This document shows, piece after piece, positions 18,807 to 28,661 of a stretch of 64,000 nt of DNA. The translations under genes and the position numbers were made by a program. The stretch is from contig NZ_WTVS01000014.1 of NCBI RefSeq assembly GCF_012911005.2, positions 1 through 64,000 on the forward strand. Direction: 5' to 3'. How positions within the stretch are numbered: the first letter of the stretch is position 1; each line of letters starts with the position of its first letter. The notes under the pieces were generated by a model that saw only the letters and a program-made list of their open reading frames with translations, was not told where the DNA came from and did no database searches. The stretch is from Aromatoleum toluolicum (lineage in GTDB: Bacteria; Pseudomonadota; Gammaproteobacteria; Burkholderiales; Rhodocyclaceae).

Positions 18807-19184
18807 TTCCTCTCCTTTCCCAGAAGCGGCGCGGTGGATGAACCTCCGCCACGCCCGATGTACGCCCGCTTGCCGCAGGCCCCGACAGTGCAGCCGGAGT
18901 ATTGTGCCGCAGGCGACTTTGATTGAGTTTCGACGCCCCTGTCGGACGTCGGGCGGTATTTTGACGTTGACGTCAACGTCACGCAACCATGCTGCACCGC
19001 AGCGCTGCCCAATTTGGCCATCGATACTCACGCCGGCCGAACCGGTGGCCTGCCACACCGCGCCCGACGGCCCGTACGCAGGCAGCCGGCAAGGGCTTGT
19101 CGCGTCCCGGCATTGTGTGTAACAACAATTGTCCGGGGTGGGGGCGACGGGTAGACTGCGCCGCTTTTTCGCTTGGGGAACAAG
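18807..19184. other. Divergent intergenic region between the acyl-CoA synthetase and purine permease genes
   Basis: The 378-bp region contains no gene. It holds the 20-bp perfect palindrome at 18962-18981 (separate entry) and an AACAACAATTGT stretch near 19120. The GGGGAA ribosome binding site of the permease gene is at about 19175. I see no purine-riboswitch-like conserved core ahead of the permease gene. Confidence 0.6.
18962..18981. promoter_or_regulatory. 20-bp perfect palindrome, candidate operator of the acyl-CoA synthetase gene
   Basis: TGACGTTGACGTCAACGTCA is fully self-complementary and lies about 155 bp upstream of the acyl-CoA synthetase start. It resembles the TTGACGT-centred operators reported for MerR-type regulators of branched-chain or fatty-acid catabolism in proteobacteria (LiuR-like). 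That similarity is from memory. No such regulator gene is nearby. Confidence 0.5.
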
Positions 19185-20474
19185 ATGTTGGAACGCTTCT
19201 TCCAGCTCTCCGCGCATGGCACCGACGTCAGGACGGAACTGCTGGCCGGCCTGACGACCTTCCTCACGATGGCCTACATCATCTTCGTGAATCCGGACAT
19301 CCTGTCCGCGGCGGGGATGCCGCGGGAAGCGGTCTTCGTCGCGACCTGCATCGCCGCCGCGCTCGGCTCGGCGATCATGGGCCTGTACGCGAACTACCCG
19401 ATCGCGCTCGCGCCCGGCATGGGGCTCAACGCCTATTTCGCATTCGCGGTCGTCAAGGGCATGGGCTTCACGTGGCAGGCGGCACTCGGCGCAGTGTTCA
19501 TCTCCGGGTGCCTGTTCGTCGTCGTGAGCCTGTTCCGGCTGCGCGAGGCGATCGTGAATTCGATCCCGCGCTCGATGAAGTTCGCGATTTCGGCGGGGGT
19601 CGGGCTGTTCCTCGCGATCATCGGCCTCAAGAACGCGGGCATCATCGCCGGCCATCCGGCCACGCTGCTGACGCTGGGCGACCTGCACCAGCCGGGGCCG
19701 CTGCTGGCGGTGCTGGGCTTCGTCCTGATCGTCGCACTCGAGCAGCGGCGCATCCACGGCGGCATCATCATCGGCATCCTCGCGATCACCGCGCTCGCGA
19801 TCGCGCTGGGCCTCACGCCGTTCAACGGCATCTTCGCTGCGCCGCCATCGATCGCACCGACCTTCCTGCAGATGGACATCGCCGGCGCGCTCAACGCGGG
19901 CCTGCTGACGGTGATCCTGACCTTCTTCCTCGTCGAGTTGTTCGACGCATCGGGCACGCTGATCGGCGTCGCGCACCGCGCGGGGCTGCTCGATGCCGAC
20001 GGCAAGCTGCCGCGCCTGCGGAACGCGCTGCTCGCGGACTCGACCGCGATCGTGGCCGGCGCTGCGCTGGGCACCTCGTCGACGACAGCCTACATCGAGT
20101 CGGCGGCGGGCACTTCGGTCGGCGGACGCACCGGGCTCACGGCCGTCACCGTCGCGGTGCTGTTTCTCGCCGCGCTGGTGCTCGCGCCGCTCGCCGGCAC
20201 CGTGCCGGCCTTCGCGACTGCCCCGGCGCTGTGCTACGTTGCGGTGCTGATGATCCGCGGTCTCGCCGAGATCGACTGGGACGACCTCACCGAGGCGACA
20301 CCCGCCGTCGTCACCGCGATCACGATGCCCTTCACGTTTTCGATCGCGCACGGCATCGCGTTCGGTTTCGTGTCCTATGCTGCGCTCAAGGTCCTCGCGG
20401 GCCGCAGTCGTGATCTCTCGCCGATGGTGGTCGGCATCGCCATCGTGTTCGTCCTCAAGTTCGCCTTCCTGTGA
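19185..20474 (+). CDS. Purine permease, NCS2 family AzgA-like (adenine/guanine/hypoxanthine)
   Basis: The 429-residue membrane transporter has about 12-14 helices. N-terminal landmarks are [19 protein letters not shown] and [12 protein letters not shown]; a later signature is the [14 protein letters not shown] segment near residue 300. These are typical of the AzgA / xanthine-uracil-vitamin C subgroup importing purine bases by proton symport. ATG at 19185 follows GGGGAA at good spacing; a TTG 12 nt earlier is less likely. Its stop overlaps the apt start, so uptake is coupled with salvage enzymes. Confidence 0.9.
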   Translation: MLERFFQLSAHGTDVRTELLAGLTTFLTMAYIIFVNPDILSAAGMPREAVFVATCIAAALGSAIMGLYANYPIALAPGMGLNAYFAFAVVKGMGFTWQAALGAVFISGCLFVVVSLFRLREAIVNSIPRSMKFAISAGVGLFLAIIGLKNAGIIAGHPATLLTLGDLHQPGPLLAVLGFVLIVALEQRRIHGGIIIGILAITALAIALGLTPFNGIFAAPPSIAPTFLQMDIAGALNAGLLTVILTFFLVELFDASGTLIGVAHRAGLLDADGKLPRLRNALLADSTAIVAGAALGTSSTTAYIESAAGTSVGGRTGLTAVTVAVLFLAALVLAPLAGTVPAFATAPALCYVAVLMIRGLAEIDWDDLTEATPAVVTAITMPFTFSIAHGIAFGFVSYAALKVLAGRSRDLSPMVVGIAIVFVLKFAFL

Positions 20475-21022
20475 TGACACTACAGCTCGACACCACCTTC
20501 CTGAAGAACGCGATCCGCACCGTGCCGGACTGGCCGCAGCCGGGGGTGATGTTCCGCGACATCACGCCGTTGCTGCAGGATCCGAAGGCCTTCCGCCTGC
20601 TGGTCGACGTCTTCGTGCTGCGCTACATGGACCGCGAGATCGATGTCGTCGCGGGCATCGATGCGCGCGGTTTCATCCTCGGCAGCGTCGTGGCGCACCA
20701 GCTCAATGCGGGCTTCGTGCCCGTGCGCAAGAAGGGCAAGCTGCCATTCACGACGATCGCTGAGGACTATGAACTGGAGTACGGCAACGCCACCGTCGAG
20801 ATGCACACGGATGCCGCGCGCAAGGGCGACCGCGTGCTGCTGATCGACGACCTGATCGCGACCGGCGGCACGATGATGGCGGCCTCGCGCCTGCTCGCGC
20901 GCCTCGGCGCCGAGGTCGTCGAGGCCGCGGCGATCGTCGATCTACCCGAACTTGGCGGCTCGAAGCTGCTGCGCGAAGCCGGGCTCGAAATCTTTACCGT
21001 TTGCGATTTTTCCGGACACTGA
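20474..21022 (+). CDS. apt: Adenine phosphoribosyltransferase
   Basis: The 182-residue enzyme makes AMP from adenine and PRPP. The PRPP-binding motif [16 protein letters not shown] and N-terminal [18 protein letters not shown] are diagnostic. The ATG at 20474 overlaps the permease TGA (TGATG); a GTG 3 nt earlier is possible. It is the middle gene of a permease-apt-hpt purine salvage operon. Confidence 0.96.
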   Translation: MTLQLDTTFLKNAIRTVPDWPQPGVMFRDITPLLQDPKAFRLLVDVFVLRYMDREIDVVAGIDARGFILGSVVAHQLNAGFVPVRKKGKLPFTTIAEDYELEYGNATVEMHTDAARKGDRVLLIDDLIATGGTMMAASRLLARLGAEVVEAAAIVDLPELGGSKLLREAGLEIFTVCDFSGH

Positions 21023-21026
21023 AACG

Positions 21027-21587
21027 ATGAGCGTCGATCTCAACGAAATCAAACAGGCGATGGTCGAAGCCGACTGCCTCGCCACCCCCGCCGAAGTCGG
21101 CGCCGCACTCGACCGCATGGCGGCCGCGATCACCGCACGGCTCGCCGACAGCAACCCGGTGTGCTACTGCGTGATGAACGGCGGACTGGTGATCGCCGGA
21201 CGTCTGCTGTCGCGGCTGAATTTCCCGCTGGAGGTGGCCTACCTGCACGCGACGCGCTACGGCCATGCGCTCAACGGGCAGACGATGCTCGACTGGCGCG
21301 TGCGCCCGACGCAGGACCTGAAGGGCCGCACGGTGCTGGTCATCGACGACATCCTCGACGAGGGCCACACACTGGACGCGATCGTCGCGCACTGCCGCGA
21401 GGAAGGCGCGGCCGAGGTGCTCACCGCGGTGCTCGTCGACAAGCAGCACGCGCGCAAGGCGCGCCCGGGGATGAAGCCGGATTTCTACGGCCTGGACATC
21501 CCCGACCGCTTCCTCTTCGGCTGCGGCATGGACTACAAGGGCTATTGGCGCAACGCGGCCGGGATCTACGCGCTGAAGGGCGCCTGA
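21027..21587 (+). CDS. hpt: Hypoxanthine-guanine phosphoribosyltransferase
   Basis: The 186-residue type I PRTase has the PRPP loop VLVIDDILDEGHTLDAI and the flexible-loop/purine-specificity region with LFGCGMDYKGYWRN. It is distinct from apt, and the family converts hypoxanthine or guanine to IMP or GMP. It starts 4 nt after apt, so it is co-translated with it. Whether xanthine is also used cannot be told. A convergent gene ends 15 bp beyond its stop. Confidence 0.92.
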   Translation: MSVDLNEIKQAMVEADCLATPAEVGAALDRMAAAITARLADSNPVCYCVMNGGLVIAGRLLSRLNFPLEVAYLHATRYGHALNGQTMLDWRVRPTQDLKGRTVLVIDDILDEGHTLDAIVAHCREEGAAEVLTAVLVDKQHARKARPGMKPDFYGLDIPDRFLFGCGMDYKGYWRNAAGIYALKGA

Positions 21588-21602
21588 GGAGGCTTCCGCG
21601 CC

Positions 21603-22529
21603 TCAGGACTTCTTCCGCAGCATGTAGAACAGGTTGGGTTCGCTGACGATGTAGATGTTGCCGGCGGCGTCCATCGTGACGCCTTCGGGCGAGGGTGCGT
21701 CGTGCGCGAGGCCCGAGCGCCGGCCCGCAAGCGGCCGCGAGCTCACGAAGCGGCCGTCGGCGTCGAGCTCGACGAGTTCCTTCGACTCCTCGCTCAGCAG
21801 CACGAGGTGGCCCGTCTTCGGGTCGAAGCAAACGTCGGCGAGGTCGCCCGTGGACACCTCCCGGTCGATCCAGTCGGTGTGGTCCTGCAGCGCCAGCTGC
21901 AGCCGGCCGGCGAGCGCGGCGGCGACGCCGTCCACCTCGAAGAGCTGGCGCGGGTCGCGCTCCTTGGCAATGAAGACGCGGTCGCCGGCCACGTCGTAGG
22001 CGAGTCCCTCGAAACCCTTGTTGCCGCGATGCATGTTCAGGCCGAGTGCGAGGAAGGGCGATCCTTTCGCGTCGATCGTCCCTGACTGCGGCGGGATGTC
22101 GACGAAGTTGAGGCGCTGCAGGGTTTCGTTGGTGATCGCGACGCGCCCGTTGCCCATGTAGGCGATCGCTTCGGGGTCGTCGAAGCCTTCCAGTCGGTAG
22201 CGCTCGAGCACGTCGCCGCTGCGGCTCAGGGCGACGACCTCGGCCGGCCCGTCGTTGCCGATCGCGAGCAGGCGGTCGCGGTCGAAGTCGTAGGTGATGC
22301 CGGACAGCTCGGCGGCGCCGGGAATCGGTTTCGCATCGATGACGACTTCGTAGTCCTGCAGCGAGATCGCCGGCGTGGCCGCGTGCTGCCCGGCCGTGGC
22401 GTGCGAGGCGGCCTTCTGCCCCCAGTGCAGCGTGTGGTTCGCGACACCTGCGACCGCGAGCGCCGAGATCAGCGCGAGGCCATACAGGCGCCTGCGGGAG
22501 TAACGTACGGCACGATCGGTTCCGGGCAT
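21603..22529 (-). CDS. SdiA-regulated-domain beta-propeller protein, membrane-anchored
   Basis: The 308-residue protein has one N-terminal membrane helix (about 15-31; LYGLALISALAVAGVANHT). It is followed by a periplasmic propeller-like domain with repeated FDRDRLLAIGN / AGDRVFIAKE / PKTGHLVLLSEE strands, matching the SdiA-regulated family (E. coli YjiK type). Its molecular function is unknown; the fold suggests a binding or phytase-like protein. The start is supported by AGGAG. It lies 29 bp downstream of the glycosyltransferase gene, so the two probably act together. Confidence 0.8.
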   Translation of the reverse strand: MPGTDRAVRYSRRRLYGLALISALAVAGVANHTLHWGQKAASHATAGQHAATPAISLQDYEVVIDAKPIPGAAELSGITYDFDRDRLLAIGNDGPAEVVALSRSGDVLERYRLEGFDDPEAIAYMGNGRVAITNETLQRLNFVDIPPQSGTIDAKGSPFLALGLNMHRGNKGFEGLAYDVAGDRVFIAKERDPRQLFEVDGVAAALAGRLQLALQDHTDWIDREVSTGDLADVCFDPKTGHLVLLSEESKELVELDADGRFVSSRPLAGRRSGLAHDAPSPEGVTMDAAGNIYIVSEPNLFYMLRKKS

Positions 22530-22558
22530 CTTGTCTCCTCGTCCTTGTTGTCCCGATG

Positions 22559-24136
22559 TCAGAGCGGCGACTGCCATGCGAAGCGGAATTCGCGCGGATC
22601 GACGTCGCTGCGGCACTGTCCGTTGTCGGCGTCGGCACCGACGACGTACCACTCCGCGCGCGAGGTGCCGCCGACCTTGCGTGCCTTGTCCGGGACGAAG
22701 CAGCGTGCGAGTTCGCGCGCCGGCACCAGCGCATGGGCGTCGGGGTGGGTACGCAGCCAGCGGGCGGCCTCGTCGACGCCTGCGCCCGACTGGAAGCCGA
22801 AATGCACGATGGGCTGGCGGGCGAAGAGCCAGTGCCCCTCGCGCCATTCGATGAGGAGGAGGTCCCCGCCGCCGGTCACCTCCGCCGCCGCGCGCATCAC
22901 CTCCTGATGCGGGTTCGGACCTTCCTTGAGCGGCTCGACGAAGCCGGCGACGAACCACGCGACGAACCAGCTCGCGGCGAGCCCGCGGAAAATGCGCAGC
23001 GCGCGCGGACGGCCGCCGAACCAGCGTCGCAGCAGCCAGGGCACGAGCGGCGCGACCGTCAGCACCGTGCCGAGCAGGGCGGGGAAGATGTACAGCTTGC
23101 GCTTGCCGGTGCTCAGGGAGAAGAACAGCACGATCAGCACCGCCCAGCCGAGCAGCACGAGCACGCGGCCGTCGCGCCGGGCGAGCTGCTGTCGCCACGC
23201 CGGCACCAGCCACGGCAGACCGAGGACGAGCGGCAGCCAGACTTCCGGGATCACGTTCGCGACGAAATACCACGCCGGCTCGCGGTGCATCCACGCATTC
23301 GTGTAGCGCTCGGCGGTCTGGCGCAGCGTCACGTCCCGCACGTAGGCGAGGCTTTCCGCGTCGCCCTGCAGCAGCACGGTGGCCGCGAGCGGCGCCGCCC
23401 ACACGGCGACCGCCGCGAGCATCACGGCGAGGCCCAGCGCCCAGCGCCACGGCTCACGCGGCACCGGGCCCACGCCGTGCCAATCCTTGCGCACGGCCCA
23501 CGCGTAGGGCAGCAGCATGAACAGCGGCAGGAAGCCGATGACCTTGGTGATGACGCCGAAGCCCATCGCGGCGCAGGCGACGTAGAACCAGCCCCAGGCC
23601 GGCCCGCCGATCAGGTGGCGCACGAGTCCGTACGTCCCCAGCGCGATCCACAGGCACAGCAGCCCGTCAAGCTGGCCCGCGCGCAGCACGTTGTAGGTCT
23701 GGAAGCAGGCGAGGAAGAGCAATGCCGCGATGACGCCGGTGCGACGGTTCCACAGGCGCCGCCCGAGGTCGTACAGGCAGCCGGTGGTCACCGCACCGGC
23801 GATCAGGGCCGGCAGGAACAGGGCGACGCGCGGCGAGCCGGTGACGCGGACGAGGAACGCGACGGCCCACATGAAGAGAGGCGGCTTGTCCGGGTAGATC
23901 TGCCCGGCCCGGTGCGGAATGATCCACGAGCCGTTCTGCAGCATCTCCAGTGCGACGCCGAGGAAGCGCTCCTCATCGACGTTGGACGGTTCGCGCACGC
24001 CGAGGCCGGCACCGATCAGCAGGAGCGCCAGCAGCATCAGCGCGATCAGCTCGGCGAGCGGATGGTCGAGCGTGAGACCGAGGGGGCGCCGGAGCGGAAC
24101 CGGACCGAGGACCGAAACTTGGGTGTTGTCGCGCAT
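22559..24136 (-). CDS. ArnT/PMT-family membrane glycosyltransferase
   Basis: The 525-residue protein has about 10-12 transmembrane helices. A first periplasmic loop contains the GT-C catalytic-type acidic pair (NVDEERFLG, about residue 60) and the family landmark IYPDKPPLFMWAVA. Such enzymes transfer a sugar from a polyprenyl-phosphate donor to lipid A or another periplasmic acceptor. Donor and acceptor cannot be assigned; no arn aminoarabinose genes lie nearby, so a polymyxin-resistance role is not supported. The start MRDNTQVS is chosen because the longer frame reads only low-similarity Arg-rich sequence. Confidence 0.82.
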   Translation of the reverse strand: MRDNTQVSVLGPVPLRRPLGLTLDHPLAELIALMLLALLLIGAGLGVREPSNVDEERFLGVALEMLQNGSWIIPHRAGQIYPDKPPLFMWAVAFLVRVTGSPRVALFLPALIAGAVTTGCLYDLGRRLWNRRTGVIAALLFLACFQTYNVLRAGQLDGLLCLWIALGTYGLVRHLIGGPAWGWFYVACAAMGFGVITKVIGFLPLFMLLPYAWAVRKDWHGVGPVPREPWRWALGLAVMLAAVAVWAAPLAATVLLQGDAESLAYVRDVTLRQTAERYTNAWMHREPAWYFVANVIPEVWLPLVLGLPWLVPAWRQQLARRDGRVLVLLGWAVLIVLFFSLSTGKRKLYIFPALLGTVLTVAPLVPWLLRRWFGGRPRALRIFRGLAASWFVAWFVAGFVEPLKEGPNPHQEVMRAAAEVTGGGDLLLIEWREGHWLFARQPIVHFGFQSGAGVDEAARWLRTHPDAHALVPARELARCFVPDKARKVGGTSRAEWYVVGADADNGQCRSDVDPREFRFAWQSPL

Positions 24137-24176
24137 GCGTTTCTCGATCTTGGCCGCCACTCTGCACACGACGCGA

Positions 24177-24190
24177 CAGGATCGATCCTG
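24177..24190. promoter_or_regulatory. 14-bp palindrome upstream of the glycosyltransferase gene
   Basis: CAGGATCGATCCTG is perfectly self-complementary and lies about 40 bp upstream of the glycosyltransferase start, in a 199-bp intergenic region with no gene. It is a possible operator. A TTGACA (24285-24290, minus strand) lies further upstream but has no convincing -10. Confidence 0.3.
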
Positions 24191-24335
24191 CCGGGCGTGC
24201 AGTGCGACGGTCCATGGACATCGGGAGCGCCGCGGGACGGCACGACGGCCGCCCGCAGGCAAGACGCGACTCTACCGAGGCGGATGTCAAGAATCCGTCA
24301 AACTCGCGTGACGGCCCGCCTCACGAACAGGCGGC

Positions 24336-26474
24336 TCAGGCCGGTGCGGTCGCGGTGTTCGCCGCCAGCCAGGCATCGGCGGACGAGGCCGGCAGCGGAC
24401 GGGCGAAGAGATAGCCCTGGAACTCGTGACAGCCGGCTCCGGCGAAGAGCTTCCACTGGGATTCGGTCTCGACGCCTTCGGCGACGACGCGCAGGCCGAG
24501 GTCGCGCCCCAGCGTGACGATCGCCCGCGACAGGATGGCCTCGCCCTCGCCTTCGGTCGCACGCGACACGAAGGACTTGTCGATCTTGAGGATATCGAGC
24601 GGGAAGCGCGTGAGGTAGGCGAGCGAGGAGTAGCCGGTGCCGAAGTCGTCGACGGCGAGGCGCACGCCCAGCGCCTTCAACGCGCGCAGCTGCTCGATGG
24701 CATCGACGCCCTCGTCCATCAGCGTGCCTTCGGTGATCTCGAGTTCCAGGCAGTCGGCCGGCAGGCCGTAGTCGGCGAGCGCGGCGGCGACCTGCGTGGC
24801 GAAGCAGCCGGAGCGGAAGAGCCGCGGCGAGAGGTTCACAGCGACGGCGAGCGGCCCGAAGCCGGCGCGGTGCCACTGCGCGGCCTGGCTGCACGCGGTG
24901 CGCAGCACGAACTCGGTGATCGGCTCGATGAGGCCGGTCTCCTCGGCGATGGGGATGAAGGTCGCCGGCGAGACGACGCCGAACTCGCTGCCGGTCCAGC
25001 GCGCCAGCGCTTCGACCGAACAGGCACGCCCGCCGGCGTCGACCTTGGGCTGGAAATGCACCTCGATCTCGCCGCGCGCCAGCGCGTGGCGCAGCGCGGA
25101 TTCGAGCCGCAGCCGCTTTACGGCGGCGGAATTGAGCGAGGCCTCGTAGAAGGCAAAGGTCGCGCGGCCGGCCGATTTCGCCGCGTACATCGCCGCGTCG
25201 GCGTTCTTGAGCAGTTCGTCGACGCCCTGGTCGCCGTCGAGCATCGCGACGCCGATGCTGCAGGTGACCTGCAGTTCGTGCCCGCCCAGTTGCACCGGCC
25301 GGGCGATCTCGCGCAACACGCGCTCGAACACGCGCTGCAGCATGTCGGGGCCCGTGTCGCAATGCAGGATCAGCACGAACTCGTCACCGCCGTAGCGCGC
25401 CACGGTGTCGATCGCGCGCAGGCAGCCCTTCAGGCGGGAAGCGGCGACGAGCAGCAACTCGTCGCCGATCGCGTGACCGAGGCTGTCGTTGATGACCTTG
25501 AAGTTGTCCAGATCGACGAAGGCCACCGCAACCGCCCCGCCTTCGCGTTCGACGAAGGCACGCGCCTGTTCGAGGCGGTCGCGCAACAGATTGCGGTTGG
25601 GGAGCCCCGTGAGGGGGTCGTGGTTGGCCTGATGCTCGAGCTGCTCGCGATAACGTCTGGCGACGCTGATGTCCTCGACCGTTCCCTGGTAGTACAGCAG
25701 CTCGCCGTAGGCGCCGTACACCGCGTGGGCGGTCTCGGCGATCCACAGCGTCGAGCCGTCGCGGCGGAACACCTCCGACTCGAAGTCGCTGACGTAGCCA
25801 CGCTCGGCGATCTGGCGCTTGAACTCCTCCCGCCGGCCGGACGAGACGTACAGGCGACGGTCGATGTCCTGCAGGTCGGCGATCAGGGCATCGGGCGAAT
25901 CGTAGCCGTACATGCGCGCGAGCGCGCCGTTGGCGGCGATGTAGCGGCCGTCCGCCGAGGTCTGGAAGATGCCGACCACCGAATTCTCGAACAGGCTGCG
26001 GTAGCGGCTTTCGGTCTCCGCCAGGCGCTGCTGGGCAGTGACCTGGTCGGTGATGTCCTCGATGAAGGCCTCGACAACGCGCCGGCCGCTTTCGTCGCGC
26101 ACGCCCACGCCGCGCTCAAGCACCCACTTGATGCTGCCATCGCGGCACTGCACGCGGTACTCGATGCGGTAGCGGGCGTCTGCGGCCAGCGCGCCCATGA
26201 CTTCGCGGCGCACCTGCGCGCGGTCCTCGCCGTGGATGACCTGCTCGAAGGCGACGTGACGACTGCCGACGAGTTCGCCGGGCGCGTAGCCGAGCAAGCG
26301 CCGCGAGCCTTCGCTGACGAACAGCAGCGTCCGGTCCCCATCGATCGCGCAGCGGCAGACCAGACCGTCGAGGTTGTCGATGAGCACCGCGAGCACCCGC
26401 CCGCTGTCGAGATGGTTCATCCCTGCGAGCGAACCACCGGCACGCCCTCCGCAGGACTCGTCGCGAGCGTTCAT
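24336..26474 (-). CDS. PAS-PAS-GGDEF-EAL cyclic-di-GMP signalling protein
   Basis: The 712-residue cytoplasmic protein has two PAS domains (about 27-145 and 155-275), a GGDEF domain (about 285-445) and an EAL domain (about 455-700). The cyclase motif GGDEF (362-366) is intact, with an inhibitory-site RAID (353-356) five residues before it. The phosphodiesterase motifs EAL (488-490), ELEITE and DDFGTGYSSL are also intact, so both activities are possible. Its ATG overlaps the stop of the NIT-like gene (ATGA), so it is coupled to it. It probably relays the same stimulus into c-di-GMP levels. Confidence 0.93.
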   Translation of the reverse strand: MNARDESCGGRAGGSLAGMNHLDSGRVLAVLIDNLDGLVCRCAIDGDRTLLFVSEGSRRLLGYAPGELVGSRHVAFEQVIHGEDRAQVRREVMGALAADARYRIEYRVQCRDGSIKWVLERGVGVRDESGRRVVEAFIEDITDQVTAQQRLAETESRYRSLFENSVVGIFQTSADGRYIAANGALARMYGYDSPDALIADLQDIDRRLYVSSGRREEFKRQIAERGYVSDFESEVFRRDGSTLWIAETAHAVYGAYGELLYYQGTVEDISVARRYREQLEHQANHDPLTGLPNRNLLRDRLEQARAFVEREGGAVAVAFVDLDNFKVINDSLGHAIGDELLLVAASRLKGCLRAIDTVARYGGDEFVLILHCDTGPDMLQRVFERVLREIARPVQLGGHELQVTCSIGVAMLDGDQGVDELLKNADAAMYAAKSAGRATFAFYEASLNSAAVKRLRLESALRHALARGEIEVHFQPKVDAGGRACSVEALARWTGSEFGVVSPATFIPIAEETGLIEPITEFVLRTACSQAAQWHRAGFGPLAVAVNLSPRLFRSGCFATQVAAALADYGLPADCLELEITEGTLMDEGVDAIEQLRALKALGVRLAVDDFGTGYSSLAYLTRFPLDILKIDKSFVSRATEGEGEAILSRAIVTLGRDLGLRVVAEGVETESQWKLFAGAGCHEFQGYLFARPLPASSADAWLAANTATAPA

Positions 26475-27388
26475 GCCGCGACCCCGCCTGCGCGCACATC
26501 GGCAAGCCCGGCGCGCGCCCGCGCCAGCGATGCCTCGACGAGCGCGCACTCGGCGCCGAGCAGTTCGAACACCCGGTCGATCGCCGCCGTGCCAAGCGTG
26601 AAGCATTCCCCGGCGGTGAGCTGGATGTCGCCCGACGCGAGCAGGCGGTCGCGCAGCGCAGCGACGAAGCGGTCCACGGCGCGGCCGGCATCGGTACTGC
26701 CCGCACCGGAACCGCCGGACGCCTTCACCACCTGCGCGAGCAGCGATTCGGCGCGCGACAGCAGGAACAGCAGGCGCACGCGCGACACCGGTGGGCACTC
26801 GCGGCGCGCCGCGACGGCGCTCGCGAGCGCCCGCGCCTGCCCCAGGCATTCGGCGAGCGCCGGCAGGCGATGCGCGAAGTTGCGCGCGGCGACCGCCGGC
26901 ACGAGCCCAGCGAGCGGCTGTTCGATGCGGGCCTCGCCGAGCGCGCCGAGCCAATCGAGCAGATCGGCGATGATGCGGCAGTGGACGGCGAAATTCTCCT
27001 CGGGCGTGGCGCGACCGAGTCCGCGCACGACGTCCTGCCACAGGTGGCGCAGCCGGCGCACGTCATGACTGACGAAGCACGGCACGACTGCCGCGTCCTC
27101 GTGCACCGCGTCGGCGAGCAGCTCACCGAACAGGCGTTCGATGGCCGACTGCTTCTCCGGCAGGCGCGCGGCAAAGCTCGCGTCGCCGGCCCGCCAAGCA
27201 TTGCTCATGCCGCGATGCTGCTGGACATGGGCGATCAGCTGCACGAGTTTGCCCCCGGTCGCGAGCGCCTGCCGGGCGCGCGGAACGCGTTTCCCCGCAT
27301 GCCGGCGCAGGCCGCCCCAGCGCACGGCGACGTAGGCGAGGCCCAGCGCGGCGGCAGTCGCAGTGGCGCGCCAAATCGTGTTCTCCAT
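26471..27388 (-). CDS. Membrane-anchored NIT-like (nitrate/nitrite sensing) helical protein
   Basis: The 305-residue protein has one N-terminal membrane helix (about 6-25) followed by Arg-rich sequence, suggesting the rest is cytoplasmic. The body is all-helical; the segment LVQLIAHVQQHRGMSNAW resembles the RG-containing first helix of NIT domains, and the domain length fits. No output domain is attached, which is unusual because NIT domains are normally fused to ANTAR, kinase or chemoreceptor modules. It sits between an MCP without a sensor and a GGDEF-EAL protein, overlapping the latter. The start at ATG 27388 has GAGGGG; GTG at 27400 is an alternative. The NIT call is tentative. Confidence 0.6.
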   Translation of the reverse strand: MENTIWRATATAAALGLAYVAVRWGGLRRHAGKRVPRARQALATGGKLVQLIAHVQQHRGMSNAWRAGDASFAARLPEKQSAIERLFGELLADAVHEDAAVVPCFVSHDVRRLRHLWQDVVRGLGRATPEENFAVHCRIIADLLDWLGALGEARIEQPLAGLVPAVAARNFAHRLPALAECLGQARALASAVAARRECPPVSRVRLLFLLSRAESLLAQVVKASGGSGAGSTDAGRAVDRFVAALRDRLLASGDIQLTAGECFTLGTAAIDRVFELLGAECALVEASLARARAGLADVRAGGVAA

Positions 27389-27396
27389 GGCGCCCC

Positions 27397-28596
27397 TCAC
27401 TCGTAACGGTAACTGTGGACGCGCTCCTCGAGCCGTCCCACGAGTTGTTCAAGGTAGCGCGCGAGTTCGGCACTTTCGACCACGCGGCGCGCGTTGTCGT
27501 CGGCAAGCTGGGCGACGCGTTCGATGTCGGCGGCGATACGCTCGCCGGCAATACTCTGCTCGGCGCTGCCGTCGGCGATCTCGCGCATGCGGCCCAGCGT
27601 GCGGCCGGCGGCCAGCTCGATCGAGCACAGCGCGTCGGCGGCATGCCGGGCGCGGCGGGCGCTGTCCTGCGCGCGCGTGTCGGCGGCCTCGACCGCGGCC
27701 AGCAGGCGCGCGACGTCGGCCTGGACTTCGCCGATCAGCGCCGCGATGTCGCGCGTCGCGGAGGTGGTGCCTTCGGCGAGGCCGCGGACTTCGTCGGCGA
27801 CCACCGCGAAGCCGCGCCCGGCCTCGCCGGCGCGCGCGGCCTCGATGGCCGCGTTGAGCGCCAGCAGGTTGGTGCGCGCGGCGATCTCCGCGATCGTGCC
27901 GGCGATGCCGTCGATGCGGCGCGAGCGCTCGGCGAGCGCCCCGGCGGCCTGCGCCGCACCGCCCACGTCGCCAGCGAGCGCCTGCATCGCGCCCGCCACT
28001 TCGGCGACCTCGACTGCCCCCTGGCGCGCCTCCTCGGCCGTCTCGCCGGCGACGCTGGCCGCCTCCGCGGCGCCGTCGCGGGTACTCGCGAGGCTGGTGA
28101 TGAGCTCCTCCAGCGTGGCAGCGGAGGACACCGTCGTATCGCGCTGCACCTGCACGCCGCGCTCGCCGGCAGCGGCGTTCTCGCTCGCCTCGCGCGAGAC
28201 GCTCTTCAATTCGTCGGTGGCGCGGCCGAGTTCCACCATTACCGCCGACAGGCCGCGCGCGGCGCCGTTGAAGCGCTCGCTCAGCGCGGAATACTCATCG
28301 CCCCCGCCGGTGGCGAGGCGCGCGGTCAGGCGGCGCTCGGACAACTCGGCGGCGAAGGTCTCCAGGCGCGTGAAGCGCTCGCGCAGCCTGCGCGCCGTCA
28401 GCACCGCCAGACCGAAACCGCTCGCCGCGATTGCCGCGCCGGAAACCTGCATCACAGGATCGGCGGCGGCGCTCGTCGCGACCGCTCCCAGCGCCGCCAG
28501 CACCGCTGCGCCCACGACACGGAGGTGCAACGGGGCGCCTGCCATGCCGGACGCGCGAACGAGCGGCACGGCACCTGCGGGCACCGATTGGTTCAT
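27397..28596 (-). CDS. Methyl-accepting chemotaxis-type protein lacking a periplasmic sensor domain
   Basis: The 399-residue protein has two adjacent N-terminal membrane helices (about 25-45 and 50-66) with almost no loop, then a HAMP-like stretch and a long cytoplasmic coiled coil. The signalling tip [38 protein letters not shown] (quoted in parts: [30 protein letters not shown]) is well conserved. There is no C-terminal CheR-docking pentapeptide. With no ligand domain of its own, it may take input from the NIT-like protein encoded next. It starts 65 bp after nasA and could be transcribed from the nitrate operon. Confidence 0.88.
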   Translation of the reverse strand: MNQSVPAGAVPLVRASGMAGAPLHLRVVGAAVLAALGAVATSAAADPVMQVSGAAIAASGFGLAVLTARRLRERFTRLETFAAELSERRLTARLATGGGDEYSALSERFNGAARGLSAVMVELGRATDELKSVSREASENAAAGERGVQVQRDTTVSSAATLEELITSLASTRDGAAEAASVAGETAEEARQGAVEVAEVAGAMQALAGDVGGAAQAAGALAERSRRIDGIAGTIAEIAARTNLLALNAAIEAARAGEAGRGFAVVADEVRGLAEGTTSATRDIAALIGEVQADVARLLAAVEAADTRAQDSARRARHAADALCSIELAAGRTLGRMREIADGSAEQSIAGERIAADIERVAQLADDNARRVVESAELARYLEQLVGRLEERVHSYRYE

Positions 28597-28661
28597 CGAA
28601 ATTCTCCCTGGGGATGTTCATCGTTATTGTTTGACGCTTTTGTTTACAACCGTGCCGCCGC

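Noticed and set aside
17091-18926. 611-residue open frame on the plus strand
   Set aside because: It is antisense to the acyl-CoA synthetase gene and is not a family member.
18807-19184. Purine riboswitch ahead of the purine permease operon
   Set aside because: No three-way-junction core or conserved loop sequences are visible; the region is dominated by a palindrome and GC-rich spacer.
22559-24136. ArnT polymyxin-resistance enzyme
   Set aside because: Only the fold class is supported; none of the other aminoarabinose pathway genes are near.
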